DNA from: Paenibacillus maysiensis
Lineage (GTDB): Bacteria; Bacillota; Bacilli; Paenibacillales; Paenibacillaceae
NCBI RefSeq assembly: GCF_000520815.1
Contig: NZ_ASRY01000271.1
Location: 1 to 64,000, forward strand
DNA: 64,000 bases
Direction: 5' to 3'
Shown: positions 55,228 to 63,962 of the stretch, piece by piece
How positions within the stretch are numbered: the first letter of the stretch is position 1
How the letters are laid out: the number at the start of each line of letters is the position of its first letter
Notes under the pieces: model-generated
Told to the model about the DNA's origin: nothing
Databases searched by the model: none
What the model saw: the letters and a program-made list of their open reading frames with translations, nothing else
Made by a program: the position numbers and the translations under genes

Positions 55228-55265
55228 TAATTTCGGGATTGGGACTATATCATGCATCTATCGTA

Positions 55266-55294
55266 TTGACATAAAAAATGAGGAATGTTATAAA
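55266..55294 (+). promoter_or_regulatory. Sigma-A promoter of htpG
   Basis: TTGACA, 17-base spacer, TATAAA. The predicted transcription start (~55301) falls just before the CIRCE element. Confidence 0.75.
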
Positions 55295-55304
55295 AAAAGG
55301 TAGG

Positions 55305-55331
55305 CTGGCACTCGAATGAGGGGAGTGCTAA
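55305..55331 (+). promoter_or_regulatory. CIRCE operator (HrcA binding site) upstream of htpG
   Basis: CTGGCACTC-N9-GAGTGCTAA: the right half-site is perfect and the left matches seven of nine bases of TTAGCACTC-N9-GAGTGCTAA. It starts just after the predicted transcription start, the usual CIRCE position. Confidence 0.8.
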
Positions 55332-55403
55332 CAGGCTTTCCTGTTTGGACGGTCCTCCATGTGCAGCCTTACATAAGGTTCATATTCGAAAGGAGATATC
55401 AGA

Positions 55404-57284
55404 ATGGAGAAAAAACAGTTTCAGGCTGAATCCAAGCGTCTGCTCGAAATGATGATTAACTCGATTTACACGCAAAAGGAAATTTTTCTAAGAGAGCTGA
55501 TCTCCAACGCAAGTGATGCAATTGATAAAATTTATTACAAAGCGTTGACGGATGATCAACTGGTCTTTGACAAAGAAAATTACTATATCAAAGTAACGGC
55601 CGACAAGGAGAACAGAACGCTCACTCTTCGCGATACCGGGATTGGTATGACCAAGGAAGAACTGGAAAACAATCTGGGTATCATTGCTAAAAGCGGCTCG
55701 CTGGCGTTCAAAAGTGAGAATGAATCCAAGGATGGACATGACATCATTGGACAGTTCGGGGTCGGCTTCTATTCGGCATTCATGGTGGCGGATGTTGTTA
55801 CGGTGACTACAAAGGCACTGGGCAGCGATACCGCTTATAAGTGGGAATCCACAGGTGCAGACGGATATACCATTGAACCGGCTGAAAAAGACGAGGTCGG
55901 CTCTGTGATTGTTTTGAAAATCAAAGAAAACACCGAGGATGAGTCCTACGACGAATATTTGGACGAGTATCGTTTAAAAGCGCTGATCAAGAAATACTCC
56001 GACTTTATCCGTTATCCGATCAAGATGGATGTTACAGGCAAACGTCTGAAAGAGGGCAGTGACAACGAGTTCGAAGATTACGAAGATGAACAGCGTATTA
56101 ACAGCATGGTTCCAATCTGGAGAAAGAACAAAAGCGAGTTGACCGACGAGGATTATCAAAATTTTTATGCGGAAAAGCGCTATGGCTACGACAAGCCACT
56201 CCAGCATATCCACGTCAGCGCGGACGGCGCGGTGGTGTACCAGGCTATTTTGTTCATTCCAGAAAATATCCCGTTTGATTTCTATTCCAAGGAGTATGAA
56301 AAGGGGCTGGAGCTGTACGCCAACGGCGTGCTGATTATGGAAAAATCGCCTGACCTGCTGCCGGATTATTTTAGCTTTGTCAAAGGTATGGTGGACTCCG
56401 AAAGCTTGTCGCTGAACATTTCCAGAGAGATGTTGCAGCATGACCGCCAATTGAAGCTGATTGCCAAAAATATCGAAAGCAAAATCAAAGGCCAACTGCT
56501 GACTCTGCTCAAAAATGACCGGGAAAAGTATGATCAATTCTACAAATCATTTGGCAGACAATTGAAATTTGGCGTCTACAACGATTATGGAACTCATAAA
56601 GAGACGCTTCAGGATCTGCTCATGTTCTACTCTTCTACGGAGAAAAAGCAGGTTACTCTGGACGAATATGTATCGCGTATGCCTGAGGATCAGAAGTATA
56701 TTTACTATGCTTCCGGGGAGTCCAACGAGCGTATCGAGAAGCTGCCGCAGACTGAAATGGTGGCCGACAAGGGCTACGAAATTCTGTACTTCACCGATGA
56801 TATTGATGAGTTCGCTATTAAAATGCTCATGAGCTACAAGGAGAAAGAATTCAAATCCGTATCCAGTGGCGATCTGGGCATTGAGGCTGACGAGGACGAG
56901 AAGGAAACAGAAGCGGAACAAAACGACAACAAAGAGCTGTTCGAGTACATGAAGGGCTTACTGGATGGCAAGGTATCCAGTGTTAAAGCCTCCAAGCGCT
57001 TGAAGACACATCCGGTGTGTCTGTCCACAGACGGCGAAGTGACGATTGAAATGGAAAAAATCTTAAATGCTATGCCGAACAACGCCGATGTCAAAGCGAA
57101 TAAAGTGCTGGAAATCAACATCAACCATGCGGTGTTCAACTCTCTGAAAGAGGCTTTTGCCGAGGACAAGGAGAAGGTCAATCTTTACACGGCATTGCTG
57201 TATAATCAGGCACTGTTGATCGAAGGTTTGCCACTGCAAGACCCGGTTGAATTCACCAACGATATTTGCAAAATCATGGTTTAA
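55404..57284 (+). CDS. htpG: Chaperone HtpG (Hsp90)
   Basis: A 626-residue cytosolic Hsp90. The N-terminal ATPase has [21 protein letters not shown] and [15 protein letters not shown]. The middle domain has LYANGVLIM and [12 protein letters not shown], and the C-terminal dimerisation domain follows a charged segment ([15 protein letters not shown]). SD AAAGGAG. Monocistronic under a sigma-A promoter with CIRCE, implying HrcA-repressed, heat-inducible expression. Confidence 0.96.
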   Translation: MEKKQFQAESKRLLEMMINSIYTQKEIFLRELISNASDAIDKIYYKALTDDQLVFDKENYYIKVTADKENRTLTLRDTGIGMTKEELENNLGIIAKSGSLAFKSENESKDGHDIIGQFGVGFYSAFMVADVVTVTTKALGSDTAYKWESTGADGYTIEPAEKDEVGSVIVLKIKENTEDESYDEYLDEYRLKALIKKYSDFIRYPIKMDVTGKRLKEGSDNEFEDYEDEQRINSMVPIWRKNKSELTDEDYQNFYAEKRYGYDKPLQHIHVSADGAVVYQAILFIPENIPFDFYSKEYEKGLELYANGVLIMEKSPDLLPDYFSFVKGMVDSESLSLNISREMLQHDRQLKLIAKNIESKIKGQLLTLLKNDREKYDQFYKSFGRQLKFGVYNDYGTHKETLQDLLMFYSSTEKKQVTLDEYVSRMPEDQKYIYYASGESNERIEKLPQTEMVADKGYEILYFTDDIDEFAIKMLMSYKEKEFKSVSSGDLGIEADEDEKETEAEQNDNKELFEYMKGLLDGKVSSVKASKRLKTHPVCLSTDGEVTIEMEKILNAMPNNADVKANKVLEININHAVFNSLKEAFAEDKEKVNLYTALLYNQALLIEGLPLQDPVEFTNDICKIMV

Positions 57285-57313
57285 TAAGGTTTAGTTTTGT
57301 TTTAGTTTTATAG

Positions 57314-57348
57314 AGAGCCGTTCCCGCATCGGGGGCGGCTTTATTTAT
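57314..57348 (+). terminator. Terminator of htpG
   Basis: AGCCGTTCCC pairs with GGGGGCGGCT, then TTATTT. Confidence 0.7.
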
Positions 57349-57382
57349 GATAAACAATCCTACAGTACCAGCCAATCATTTT

Positions 57383-57429
57383 GCCACCCCCTGAATCTTC
57401 TTCATAGGAATTGGCGGGTGGCCTTTTTA
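57383..57429 (+). terminator. Second terminator-like hairpin
   Basis: GCCACCC pairs with GGGTGGC over a long loop, then CTTTTT. A further CCTCCG/CGGAGG pair at 57485-57528 follows. The stretch 57349-57635 otherwise holds no gene. Confidence 0.5.
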
Positions 57430-57635
57430 TTAGATATAAGATAATATTAACTCTTTAAGGCTGTTTACCTGGAATGCAAAAATACCTCCGGTAAACGTAC
57501 ACTGACTTCCTTGGAACGCCTTCGGAGGTGCTATTGTTCTCTTCATTTTATGGCGTTTTCATGCCTGAATTTGGGATTTGTAAAATTTTTGTGACATAGC
57601 GGTGTGAATTTTTACACTGCAAATTATCGTTTTTC

Positions 57636-57664
57636 TTGATTATTTGGTGGGATGTCTTTATAAT
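57636..57664 (+). promoter_or_regulatory. Promoter of the carboxynorspermidine genes
   Basis: TTGATT, 17-base spacer, TATAAT, ~58 bases before the TTG start. A GTGTGAA/TTTACAC inverted repeat at 57601-57619 lies just upstream and may be an operator. Confidence 0.65.
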
Positions 57665-57721
57665 CATTTTGTTTGCAAGAATGATTAGCGATTAGCGTAT
57701 GGAATAAGGAGGTTATTTATT

Positions 57722-58921
57722 TTGGGAAAAGCATTGATTATTGGCGCCGGTGGCGTGGCCAGCGTTGTGGTGCATAAATGTTGCCAAAACCCAGATGTAT
57801 TTGAAGAAATTTGTATCGCAAGCAGAACTGTTGAGAAATGCGATGCGCTTAAAGAAAAGCTGGGTGGAGGCCGTACGAAGATACAAACGGCTCAGCTTGA
57901 TGCTGACAACACCGACATGGTCATTGACCTGATTCGAAGCTTTCAACCGGATGTAGTTATCAATGTGGCTCTCCCTTATCAGGATTTGACGATTATGGAT
58001 GCTTGCCTTGAGACAGGCGTTCATTACGTTGATACGGCGAATTATGAACCGCCGGATACGCCGAAGTTTGAATACAGCTGGCAATGGGCCTACAAAGAAA
58101 GATTCGAAAAAGCGGGCATTACAGCTCTGCTGGGCAGCGGTTTTGATCCAGGCGTGACTGGAGTATTTACAGCTTATGCTCAAAAGCATTATTTTGATGA
58201 AATTCATACGATTGATATTGTAGATGCGAATGCAGGGGACCACGGATATCCTTTTGCAACTAACTTTAATCCGGAAATTAATATTCGGGAAATTACGGCG
58301 AAGGGCCGTTACTTTGAAAATGGAGAGTGGATTGAAACCGAGCCGCTTTCCGAGAAAAAGGTATACGACCTTCCTGAAATCGGACCGAAAAACATATATC
58401 TTTTGTACCATGAAGAACTGGAATCTCTTGCAGTAAACATTAAAGGTGTGAAAAAAATCCGTTTCTGGATGACTTTCTCGGACAACTACCTGAATCATTT
58501 GAACGTGCTTCAAAACGTAGGCATGACTTCCATTGAGCCTATTGATTACGAAGGACAGCAAATCATTCCATTGCAATTCCTGAAAGCCATTTTGCCAGAC
58601 CCGGCTTCCCTCGGACCTAGAACCAAGGGTAAAACGAACATTGGATGTATCATCCAGGGTATTAAAGATGGAAAACCAAAAACGTATTATGTATACAATG
58701 TGTGTGATCATGAGGAATGTTATGCAGAGGTTGGCTCCCAAGCCATTTCCTACACAACAGGTGTTCCTGCCATGATCGGCGCAATGCTTATCATTAAAGG
58801 CATCTGGAAAAAACCAGGCGTTTACAACGTTGAGGAATTTGATCCAGATCCATTCATGGAAGCACTAAATAAACACGGATTGCCATGGCAAGAGAGCTTT
58901 ACGCCAACGTTGCTTGATTGA
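57722..58921 (+). CDS. Carboxynorspermidine/carboxyspermidine dehydrogenase (saccharopine dehydrogenase family)
   Basis: A 399-residue NADPH-dependent enzyme condensing aspartate semialdehyde with a diamine to a carboxy-polyamine. The N-terminal GAGGVASVV nucleotide loop, NVALPYQDLTIMDACLETG, GSGFDPGVTG and DANAGDHGYPFATNFNPEIN are typical of the LYS1/CANSDH group. TTG start with AAGGAGGTT upstream. It is directly followed by the matching decarboxylase. Confidence 0.92.
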   Translation: MGKALIIGAGGVASVVVHKCCQNPDVFEEICIASRTVEKCDALKEKLGGGRTKIQTAQLDADNTDMVIDLIRSFQPDVVINVALPYQDLTIMDACLETGVHYVDTANYEPPDTPKFEYSWQWAYKERFEKAGITALLGSGFDPGVTGVFTAYAQKHYFDEIHTIDIVDANAGDHGYPFATNFNPEINIREITAKGRYFENGEWIETEPLSEKKVYDLPEIGPKNIYLLYHEELESLAVNIKGVKKIRFWMTFSDNYLNHLNVLQNVGMTSIEPIDYEGQQIIPLQFLKAILPDPASLGPRTKGKTNIGCIIQGIKDGKPKTYYVYNVCDHEECYAEVGSQAISYTTGVPAMIGAMLIIKGIWKKPGVYNVEEFDPDPFMEALNKHGLPWQESFTPTLLD

Positions 58922-58929
58922 GGCCTGTG

Positions 58930-60069
58930 ATGAATATTGATATTAGCGGACTTCCATCACCATGTTACCTTGTTGACGAAAGACTTCTTGTGAAAAACCT
59001 TGAGGTTTTAAATTCTGTTCAAGAGCGAACAGGTTGTAATATTTTGCTTGCTCTTAAGGGATTTTCGATGTTTTCGACATTTCCTCTGGTTGGTAAATAT
59101 TTAAAAGGCGTAACCTCCAGTTCGTTGTTCGAGGCGAGACTCGGTCGCGAAAAAATGGACAAGGAGGTTCACGTATACGCACCAGCTTATGTTGACAGTG
59201 AATTTGACGAGCTGCTGGAGTATGTTGACCACATCGTTTTCAACTCCTTCGATCAATTGAAACGGTTCAAAAGTAAGGTGCAAGGCGTAACTTCCAAAAA
59301 AATCGACATCGGAATTCGGGTCAATCCGGAATATTCGGAAATCGAAACTCCGCTGTATGATCCTTGCTACAACAACTCCAGAATGGGTGTGACCTTGGCT
59401 AACTTTAGACCTGAGGATCTGGATGGCGTGGACGGTATTCATTTTCATACGATGTGTGAACAGAATTCCGACACGCTGGAGCGCACCATTAAAGTCGTGG
59501 ATGAGAAATTCGGGCCATACATTAAGAACATGAAATGGCTTAATTTTGGCGGCGGTCACCATATCACCAGAGAAGACTATGATCTGGACACGCTGGTACG
59601 CTGCATCCAATATTTTCAGGATAAATATGGTGTACAGGTTTACCTGGAGCCAGGCGAAGCCATCGCTTTGAATACCGGTTATCTGGTTGCTACAGTCCTG
59701 GATACGATGAAGAACGGAATGGATATTGCGATTCTGGATACTTCGGCTGAATGTCATATGCCTGATGTACTGGCTATGCCATACCGTCCGAATATCATTG
59801 ATGCAGGTAAGCCTGGTGAGTATGCGCACACCTACAGACTCGGTGGCCTTACCTGCCTGGCCGGAGATGTAATTGGAGACTACTCCTTTAAAGAGCCATT
59901 GAAGCCGGGAGACAAGCTTGTATTCTGCGACATGGCCCATTACACGATGGTCAAAAACCACATGTTCAACGGAGTCAACCTGCCAGCCATCGCCAGCTAC
60001 AACGACGAAGAAGGCATTAAGGTGATCCGCCAGTTCTCCTACGAGGACTTTAGCTCACGTCTGTCCTAA
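58930..60069 (+). CDS. nspC: Carboxynorspermidine/carboxyspermidine decarboxylase
   Basis: A 379-residue PLP-dependent fold III decarboxylase that yields norspermidine or spermidine. PLP lysine in LALKGFSMF (~40), GIRVNPEYSE, the GVDGIHFHTMCEQN segment, NFGGGHHITREDYD and YLEPGEAIALNTG. The ATG at 58930 sits just after the dehydrogenase stop (58919-58921) with GAGG upstream; a TTG at 58918 would overlap it. Forms an operon with the dehydrogenase. Confidence 0.92.
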   Translation: MNIDISGLPSPCYLVDERLLVKNLEVLNSVQERTGCNILLALKGFSMFSTFPLVGKYLKGVTSSSLFEARLGREKMDKEVHVYAPAYVDSEFDELLEYVDHIVFNSFDQLKRFKSKVQGVTSKKIDIGIRVNPEYSEIETPLYDPCYNNSRMGVTLANFRPEDLDGVDGIHFHTMCEQNSDTLERTIKVVDEKFGPYIKNMKWLNFGGGHHITREDYDLDTLVRCIQYFQDKYGVQVYLEPGEAIALNTGYLVATVLDTMKNGMDIAILDTSAECHMPDVLAMPYRPNIIDAGKPGEYAHTYRLGGLTCLAGDVIGDYSFKEPLKPGDKLVFCDMAHYTMVKNHMFNGVNLPAIASYNDEEGIKVIRQFSYEDFSSRLS

Positions 60070-60121
60070 GATATGGATAGTGTGAAATAACTGAGTGTAT
60101 CGAATGGAATGACTGAACTAC

Positions 60122-60157
60122 AAAAGCCTCGCCCCTTGAGATGGGGGCGAGGCTTTT
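60122..60157. terminator. Strong bidirectional terminator
   Basis: AAAAGCCTCGCCCC and GGGGGCGAGGCTTTT form an almost perfect hairpin with A/T-runs on both sides. Confidence 0.85.
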
Positions 60158-60269
60158 GGTGTAGTTAGAGATTTTTTTGATTTTTATACTTGCCTTTGTA
60201 TGTATCCAATACAACAGCAGGCATTAAATAATGATTAACTATTTGGTAAGTTACATAAATTTAATTAGT

Positions 60270-60767
60270 CTACCTTACAACTTCAGAAGAGATTTTATAA
60301 TCAAATATATGTCCTCCAGGTTGAAGTCCTAACGCATTGACGGTCAAGTAGTAGTCCTTACCTTTTTCAAGATCTGCGTTTAAAAAATATTGACCGTTTC
60401 TTGATCTTTTAATCTTTTGACCATTACTATCGTAAAGAGTTAGTTCCAACCAAGAATCAGGATATCTATCTCCCTGAATTGTAAATTGAACATTGTTCGA
60501 TTCAAAAGCCTTAATTGTATATACATCGTAGTTTTCCCAAGTTCCTTGTACTTTTTCCCCGAGGGTTCCAATGACAGCATCACCTATAAAATAATAGTTA
60601 GGTTCTTCAAAACTATTATTTGGCTCCTGTTCATGATATTCAAGTAAGGAGGTGAGATTTGATTCCTTTGCTACTGGTGCAGAATCTGCATCTTCAGCAA
60701 AAGCGGCACCTGCAGAAGTGCTTAGCAAAAGTGTAAGACCTAATGAAGCTAACAGTGTTTTTTTCAT
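60270..60767 (-). CDS. Secreted protein with pre-peptidase C-terminal-like domain
   Basis: A 165-residue exported protein. The signal peptide (KKTLLASLGLTLLLSTSAGAAFA) supports the ATG at 60767, with AGAGGT upstream. The mature part (EQEPNNSFEEPNYY, VQGTWENYDVYTI, ADLEKGKDYYLTV) resembles the PPC-type beta-sandwich usually attached to secreted peptidases, here alone. A role in binding or stabilising an extracellular partner is a guess. Confidence 0.75.
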   Translation of the reverse strand: MKKTLLASLGLTLLLSTSAGAAFAEDADSAPVAKESNLTSLLEYHEQEPNNSFEEPNYYFIGDAVIGTLGEKVQGTWENYDVYTIKAFESNNVQFTIQGDRYPDSWLELTLYDSNGQKIKRSRNGQYFLNADLEKGKDYYLTVNALGLQPGGHIFDYKISSEVVR

Positions 60768-60803
60768 GAATAAACTACCTCTCTTTTTGGGATTTATATT
60801 CAT

Positions 60804-61053
60804 TTATATGAATATATTAGTAATTGATTCCGAAGTTATTATATATCATTAACTAGGGGATTGGAATAATAAAAAGGAATATTTATCAATAAAATAAATA
60901 TAATAGAACATTTTGTTACAAGATTGAATTTTTTATTATTCCGAAGTATACTTAAAGATTTTTTACGTATTGAAATTCATGAAGACATATAACGTATGAT
61001 ATACTTATTTAATTGGGAATATATTTAAATATGGACTTGATGAGTGAAATGGA
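60804..61053. other. AT-rich intergenic region
   Basis: About 250 bases of very AT-rich DNA with no gene. Multiple TATAAT-like motifs prevent a confident promoter call. Confidence 0.3.
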
Positions 61054-61077
61054 ATGATAGGTAGAGGTGAAAAATAC

Positions 61078-61593
61078 ATGTTCGACCCGACGGTTTTTGA
61101 TAATTTAAAAGTAGCTATGGAAAATGCAGTATACGATCTGGATAATCTGGATTCACGTATTGAAATCACGCAACGGATCGACAGATTGGAAATGTCCGTG
61201 ATGTCGCGTGAATTCGCTATACAGTTCAGATTAACGGAACGACCCGGTGTGACAGCAGAAATTCGCTTAAAGGCAGATTTAAACAACTTGGCTGCGGAAA
61301 TTTTGGAGATTGAAGATCAAATCCCCGGATGTGTGCTGCTGCTCAGCTTCTATATGGGGGTTCGTGAGGTTGAAACACAATGTAGCCAGATTGAAGATAT
61401 ATTGATGCAGATTTGGAAGCCGGATCTTAGGCCGGTCCAAACGCTCAGCTTTGTTCACGGGGAGAAGGCAGCTACATACCAAAACAAGATCGAGCTTCGG
61501 TTTTCCAGGCAAATTAATGAAGATCAGATGGAGGATATCCCGGAGCTGTTGGAGCATATTTTGCTGACGCTTACGGAATTACACAAGGCATGA
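61078..61593 (+). CDS. Hypothetical protein
   Basis: A 171-residue cytoplasmic protein (FDPTVFDNLKVAMENAVYDLDN..). It shows alternating amphipathic helices and strands, no membrane segment and no cysteine cluster. The ATG at 61078 has GTAGAGGTGA upstream and is preferred to an in-frame ATG at 61054. It resembles conserved Paenibacillus proteins of unknown function; I do not recognise a domain. Confidence 0.65.
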   Translation: MFDPTVFDNLKVAMENAVYDLDNLDSRIEITQRIDRLEMSVMSREFAIQFRLTERPGVTAEIRLKADLNNLAAEILEIEDQIPGCVLLLSFYMGVREVETQCSQIEDILMQIWKPDLRPVQTLSFVHGEKAATYQNKIELRFSRQINEDQMEDIPELLEHILLTLTELHKA

Positions 61594-61670
61594 AAATTGA
61601 TTTCAACAATTTGGTCGGATTGAATTGAACTGGAAAGGGAAGTTAGAATTAAAGGAGCAGGGAATATAAA

Positions 61671-62177
61671 ATGAATGAACTTGAATTCTCACAAGTGTAT
61701 GCGATTATGGAAGCCTCTTTTCCTGAAACGGAGTGTAGAATCTTTGCGTCGCAAAAGGCTCTGCTAAATCATCCTTGTTATCACTTAATCACTGAAAAGG
61801 ATGAGCAAGGGCATACGATCGCTTTTCTGGCAGGCTGGGAATTTACACACTTTCGGTTTGTAGAGCATATTGCGGTAGATCAGGCTATACGTGGTGGCGG
61901 GTTAGGTAAAAAGCTCATGAACAGATTTATTTCACAGTCTGGTAAACCGGTAGTGCTGGAGGTTGAGCCACCTGAGGATGAATGGACTCGGAGAAGAATT
62001 GGTTTTTACGAACGCTTGGGATTCCATCTCAACGATTTTGAGTATGTACAGCCTCCTTTGAGGGAAGGGCAGTCCGATCTGAGGCTTCAAATTATGAGTT
62101 ATCCGTGTGCGCTGACAGAGCAGGATTTTGCTCCATTTAGACAAATTTTATATACCGAGGTTTACGGGCTGAAATGA
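61671..62177 (+). CDS. GNAT-family N-acetyltransferase
   Basis: A 168-residue acetyltransferase with the acetyl-CoA motif VDQAIRGGGLGKKLMNRFI at ~73-91 and the later segment RRRIGFYERLGFHLND. SD AAAGGAG. The acceptor is unknown. Convergent with another GNAT gene across a terminator. Confidence 0.87.
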   Translation: MNELEFSQVYAIMEASFPETECRIFASQKALLNHPCYHLITEKDEQGHTIAFLAGWEFTHFRFVEHIAVDQAIRGGGLGKKLMNRFISQSGKPVVLEVEPPEDEWTRRRIGFYERLGFHLNDFEYVQPPLREGQSDLRLQIMSYPCALTEQDFAPFRQILYTEVYGLK

Positions 62178-62212
62178 GAGAACATATTTAATTAGTGTAT
62201 ATAAAAATGTAA

Positions 62213-62258
62213 AAGGCTCTGTTTTTGGCGTATTCATACGGGAGCAGAGCCTTGTTTC
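62213..62258. terminator. Bidirectional terminator between the two GNAT genes
   Basis: AAGGCTCTG and CAGAGCCTT pair over a long loop, with T-rich flanks on both strands. Confidence 0.65.
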
Positions 62259-62274
62259 ATTGAGACAGCGTAAC

Positions 62275-62718
62275 TTAATGATGGCTATGTCTTGTCCAAA
62301 CCATTATAAATTCCTTTTCACGCGTTTCTGGATCAACGGATTCCTCTTGAATGATAAAGCCATTTTTGGTATAAAAGTTAAATGCCTTCGTGTTGGACTG
62401 GTATACTTTCAATTGGATCTGATCATATTGCTTCTTAACCCATTCTAGTAGTAACTTGCCATAGCCTTTTCGTTGGGAACCTACTCGTATAAATAAGGCC
62501 GCCAAATATCCATCTATCATGGAAACGAAGCCACCAATAGTGTGATCGTCCTGTATAATAACGTAGTTTTGAGCTAGAGGAAGGTATTTGTCCTCCATTT
62601 GGCCAACCTGTGATGTCCAATATTGTGGATCAATAAAATGATGGGCCTCTACGGAAGCTTCCAACCATATAGCGGTTAATTCTTTAAACTCTTCCACTTT
62701 CCCTGGTCGAATAGACAT
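62275..62718 (-). CDS. GNAT-family N-acetyltransferase behind a structured leader
   Basis: A 147-residue acetyltransferase: GGFVSMIDGYLAALFI, acetyl-CoA motif VGSQRKGYGKLLLEWVK near 80 and YQSNTKAFNFYTKNGFI. AAAAGAGGTC precedes the ATG. A terminator-bearing, highly structured leader with a short uORF lies upstream on the same strand (62775-62940), suggesting attenuation. That style of control is common for antibiotic-resistance genes, so an antibiotic substrate is conceivable but unproven. Confidence 0.88.
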   Translation of the reverse strand: MSIRPGKVEEFKELTAIWLEASVEAHHFIDPQYWTSQVGQMEDKYLPLAQNYVIIQDDHTIGGFVSMIDGYLAALFIRVGSQRKGYGKLLLEWVKKQYDQIQLKVYQSNTKAFNFYTKNGFIIQEESVDPETREKEFIMVWTRHSHH

Positions 62719-62774
62719 AGAATGACCTCTTTTCCCAGTATGTAATTTGGTTACGATAGTATGATGTTTAACAT

Positions 62775-62803
62775 AAAAAAGACCGTCCGTAGACGGCCTT
62801 TTT
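62775..62803 (-). terminator. Terminator in the GNAT leader
   Basis: AAAAAGGCCGTC pairs fully (one G-U) with GACGGTCTTTTT around a TACG (UNCG-type) tetraloop, with a T6 run. It is 57 bases upstream of the GNAT ATG. Confidence 0.85.
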
Positions 62804-62940
62804 ACCCGTGGCGCTTATTTAAAGCTTTGATCCGTATCCCGCGCCTCCGTCATCTCTGAGAATTAGAGAATGGCGGACCGGGTAAGGGATACGTTCAACA
62901 TCTGATTACTAATGTTGACGCACCTCCTTTCCTGATGCGT
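62775..62940 (-). ncRNA. Candidate attenuator/riboswitch-like leader of the GNAT gene
   Basis: Minus-strand RNA read 5'-3'. It starts with an SD AAAGGAGGTG (62930-62921) inside an ACGCA/TGCGT stem. Next comes a CAACAT/ATGTTG hairpin and a uORF of 12 codons from ATG 62901 to the stop at 62863 (16 codons from a possible ATT start at 62913). CGTATCCC (62893-62886) can pair with GGGATACG (62840-62833). Alternatively TTACCCG (62885-62879) pairs with CGGGTAA (62808-62802), and GGCGC (62845) with GCGCC (62814). The two folds cross each other. The RNA ends in a strong terminator. Structure is by eye only. Confidence 0.5.
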
Positions 62941-63026
62941 TCATCTTACCATATATGGTGTTTGACATCCAGTTATTTTCGTATGTTTTCAGGAAAAATT
63001 TATAGAGAATATTATATAAAAATAAC

Positions 63027-63055
63027 TTGATTTTATGGTTCATGGGAGATATAAT
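63027..63055 (+). promoter_or_regulatory. Promoter of tRNA-Leu
   Basis: TTGATT, 17-base spacer, TATAAT, ~43 bases before the tRNA. Confidence 0.7.
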
Positions 63056-63098
63056 CTTAATTACGATGATTGAAAAACATCGTATGAATACATAATAT

Positions 63099-63183
<85 letters not shown>

Positions 63184-63199
63184 TCATACCCTAACAATT

Positions 63200-63252
63200 A
63201 CAGGTTCTTGGATTGGCTGGATGCCACCAAGAGCCTGTTTTCATATGGTCAA
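63200..63252 (+). terminator. Terminator of tRNA-Leu
   Basis: ACAGGTTCTTGG pairs with CCAAGAGCCTGT across a 25-base loop, then TTTT. Confidence 0.7.
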
Positions 63253-63327
63253 GAAGCTCCGTGTGTTGCTCATCTCCTGGCGAACGGCATTTATGGCCAT
63301 GTTATCAGAAATAAATAATCATTCTAT

Positions 63328-63852
63328 TTACTGGAATATATATTTAATATAGTCTTTTGCACTCTGATCAATTTCTTCATCGCTCGCTTGAAATGAGGCT
63401 CCAAAGACAGCGAAATAGGGTAATGATATTGCACCAACATGTACTGCGCTGGCTTTAAAAGGTGTTATAACTTCATCTACAGTAAACGTAACGGAACCAG
63501 TAGGTAAATAATTTTCTTTTTTATCGCCAATGGACACTGCTATCCCTAGCTTCTTTCCTTTTAGCTTGTTACCTTTTGAACCATAAGCCCATCCATGAGT
63601 AAAGACATCATCCATCCATTTTTTTAATAAAGGCGGGTAACTATACCAATATAAAGGAAATTGAAATATTACATTGTTGTATGCTTCAAGTAACTTATGC
63701 TCTTTCAAGACATCAATGCTCCAGTTTGGATACTCTTTATAAATCTCATGAATTGTAATTTCATGGGTATATTGAAGTAATTCTTGTTTCCATCTTTGAT
63801 TTACTCTAGAATTTTCAATATTCGGATGAGCTAAAATCACAAGAGTTTTCAT
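63328..63852 (-). CDS. Flavodoxin-fold NAD(P)H oxidoreductase (YwrO/KefF-like)
   Basis: A 174-residue FMN/FAD-dependent quinone-reductase-type protein. LVILAHPNIENSRVNQRW is the N-terminal nucleotide segment, then FQFPLYWYSYPPLLKKWMDDVFTHGWAY is the family signature (split; residues ~64-91), and GKKLGIAVSIGD follows. It reduces quinones or nitro/azo compounds. AAAGGTGA precedes the ATG. A palindrome ~95 bases upstream (63946-63962) suggests control by a HxlR- or MarR-type regulator outside the window. Confidence 0.88.
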   Translation of the reverse strand: MKTLVILAHPNIENSRVNQRWKQELLQYTHEITIHEIYKEYPNWSIDVLKEHKLLEAYNNVIFQFPLYWYSYPPLLKKWMDDVFTHGWAYGSKGNKLKGKKLGIAVSIGDKKENYLPTGSVTFTVDEVITPFKASAVHVGAISLPYFAVFGASFQASDEEIDQSAKDYIKYIFQ

Positions 63853-63945
63853 AATAAATCACCTTTCTTGCGTAACATATTTTGCTTTTTGTAGATACTT
63901 ATATTATTATTCTGTACGCTTCAAAAAAAGTAAATACACACAATA

Positions 63946-63962
63946 AAGTAATATAGTTACTT
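63946..63962. promoter_or_regulatory. Palindromic operator candidate upstream of the oxidoreductase
   Basis: AAGTAA-TATAG-TTACTT, a perfect 6-bp dyad of the HxlR/MarR style. Confidence 0.45.

Noticed and set aside
57484-57529. CCTCCG/CGGAGG inverted repeat as an IS end
   Set aside because: No transposase remnant, target duplication or partner copy in the window; kept only as a hairpin note.
57713-58741. 342-codon minus-strand frame over the carboxynorspermidine dehydrogenase gene
   Set aside because: Shadow of a well-identified gene; composition is Phe/Asn/Arg-rich without motifs.
62775-62940. T-box interpretation of the GNAT leader
   Set aside because: No T-box GGTGG antiterminator motif, no AG-bulge or specifier loop; GNAT genes are not usual T-box targets.
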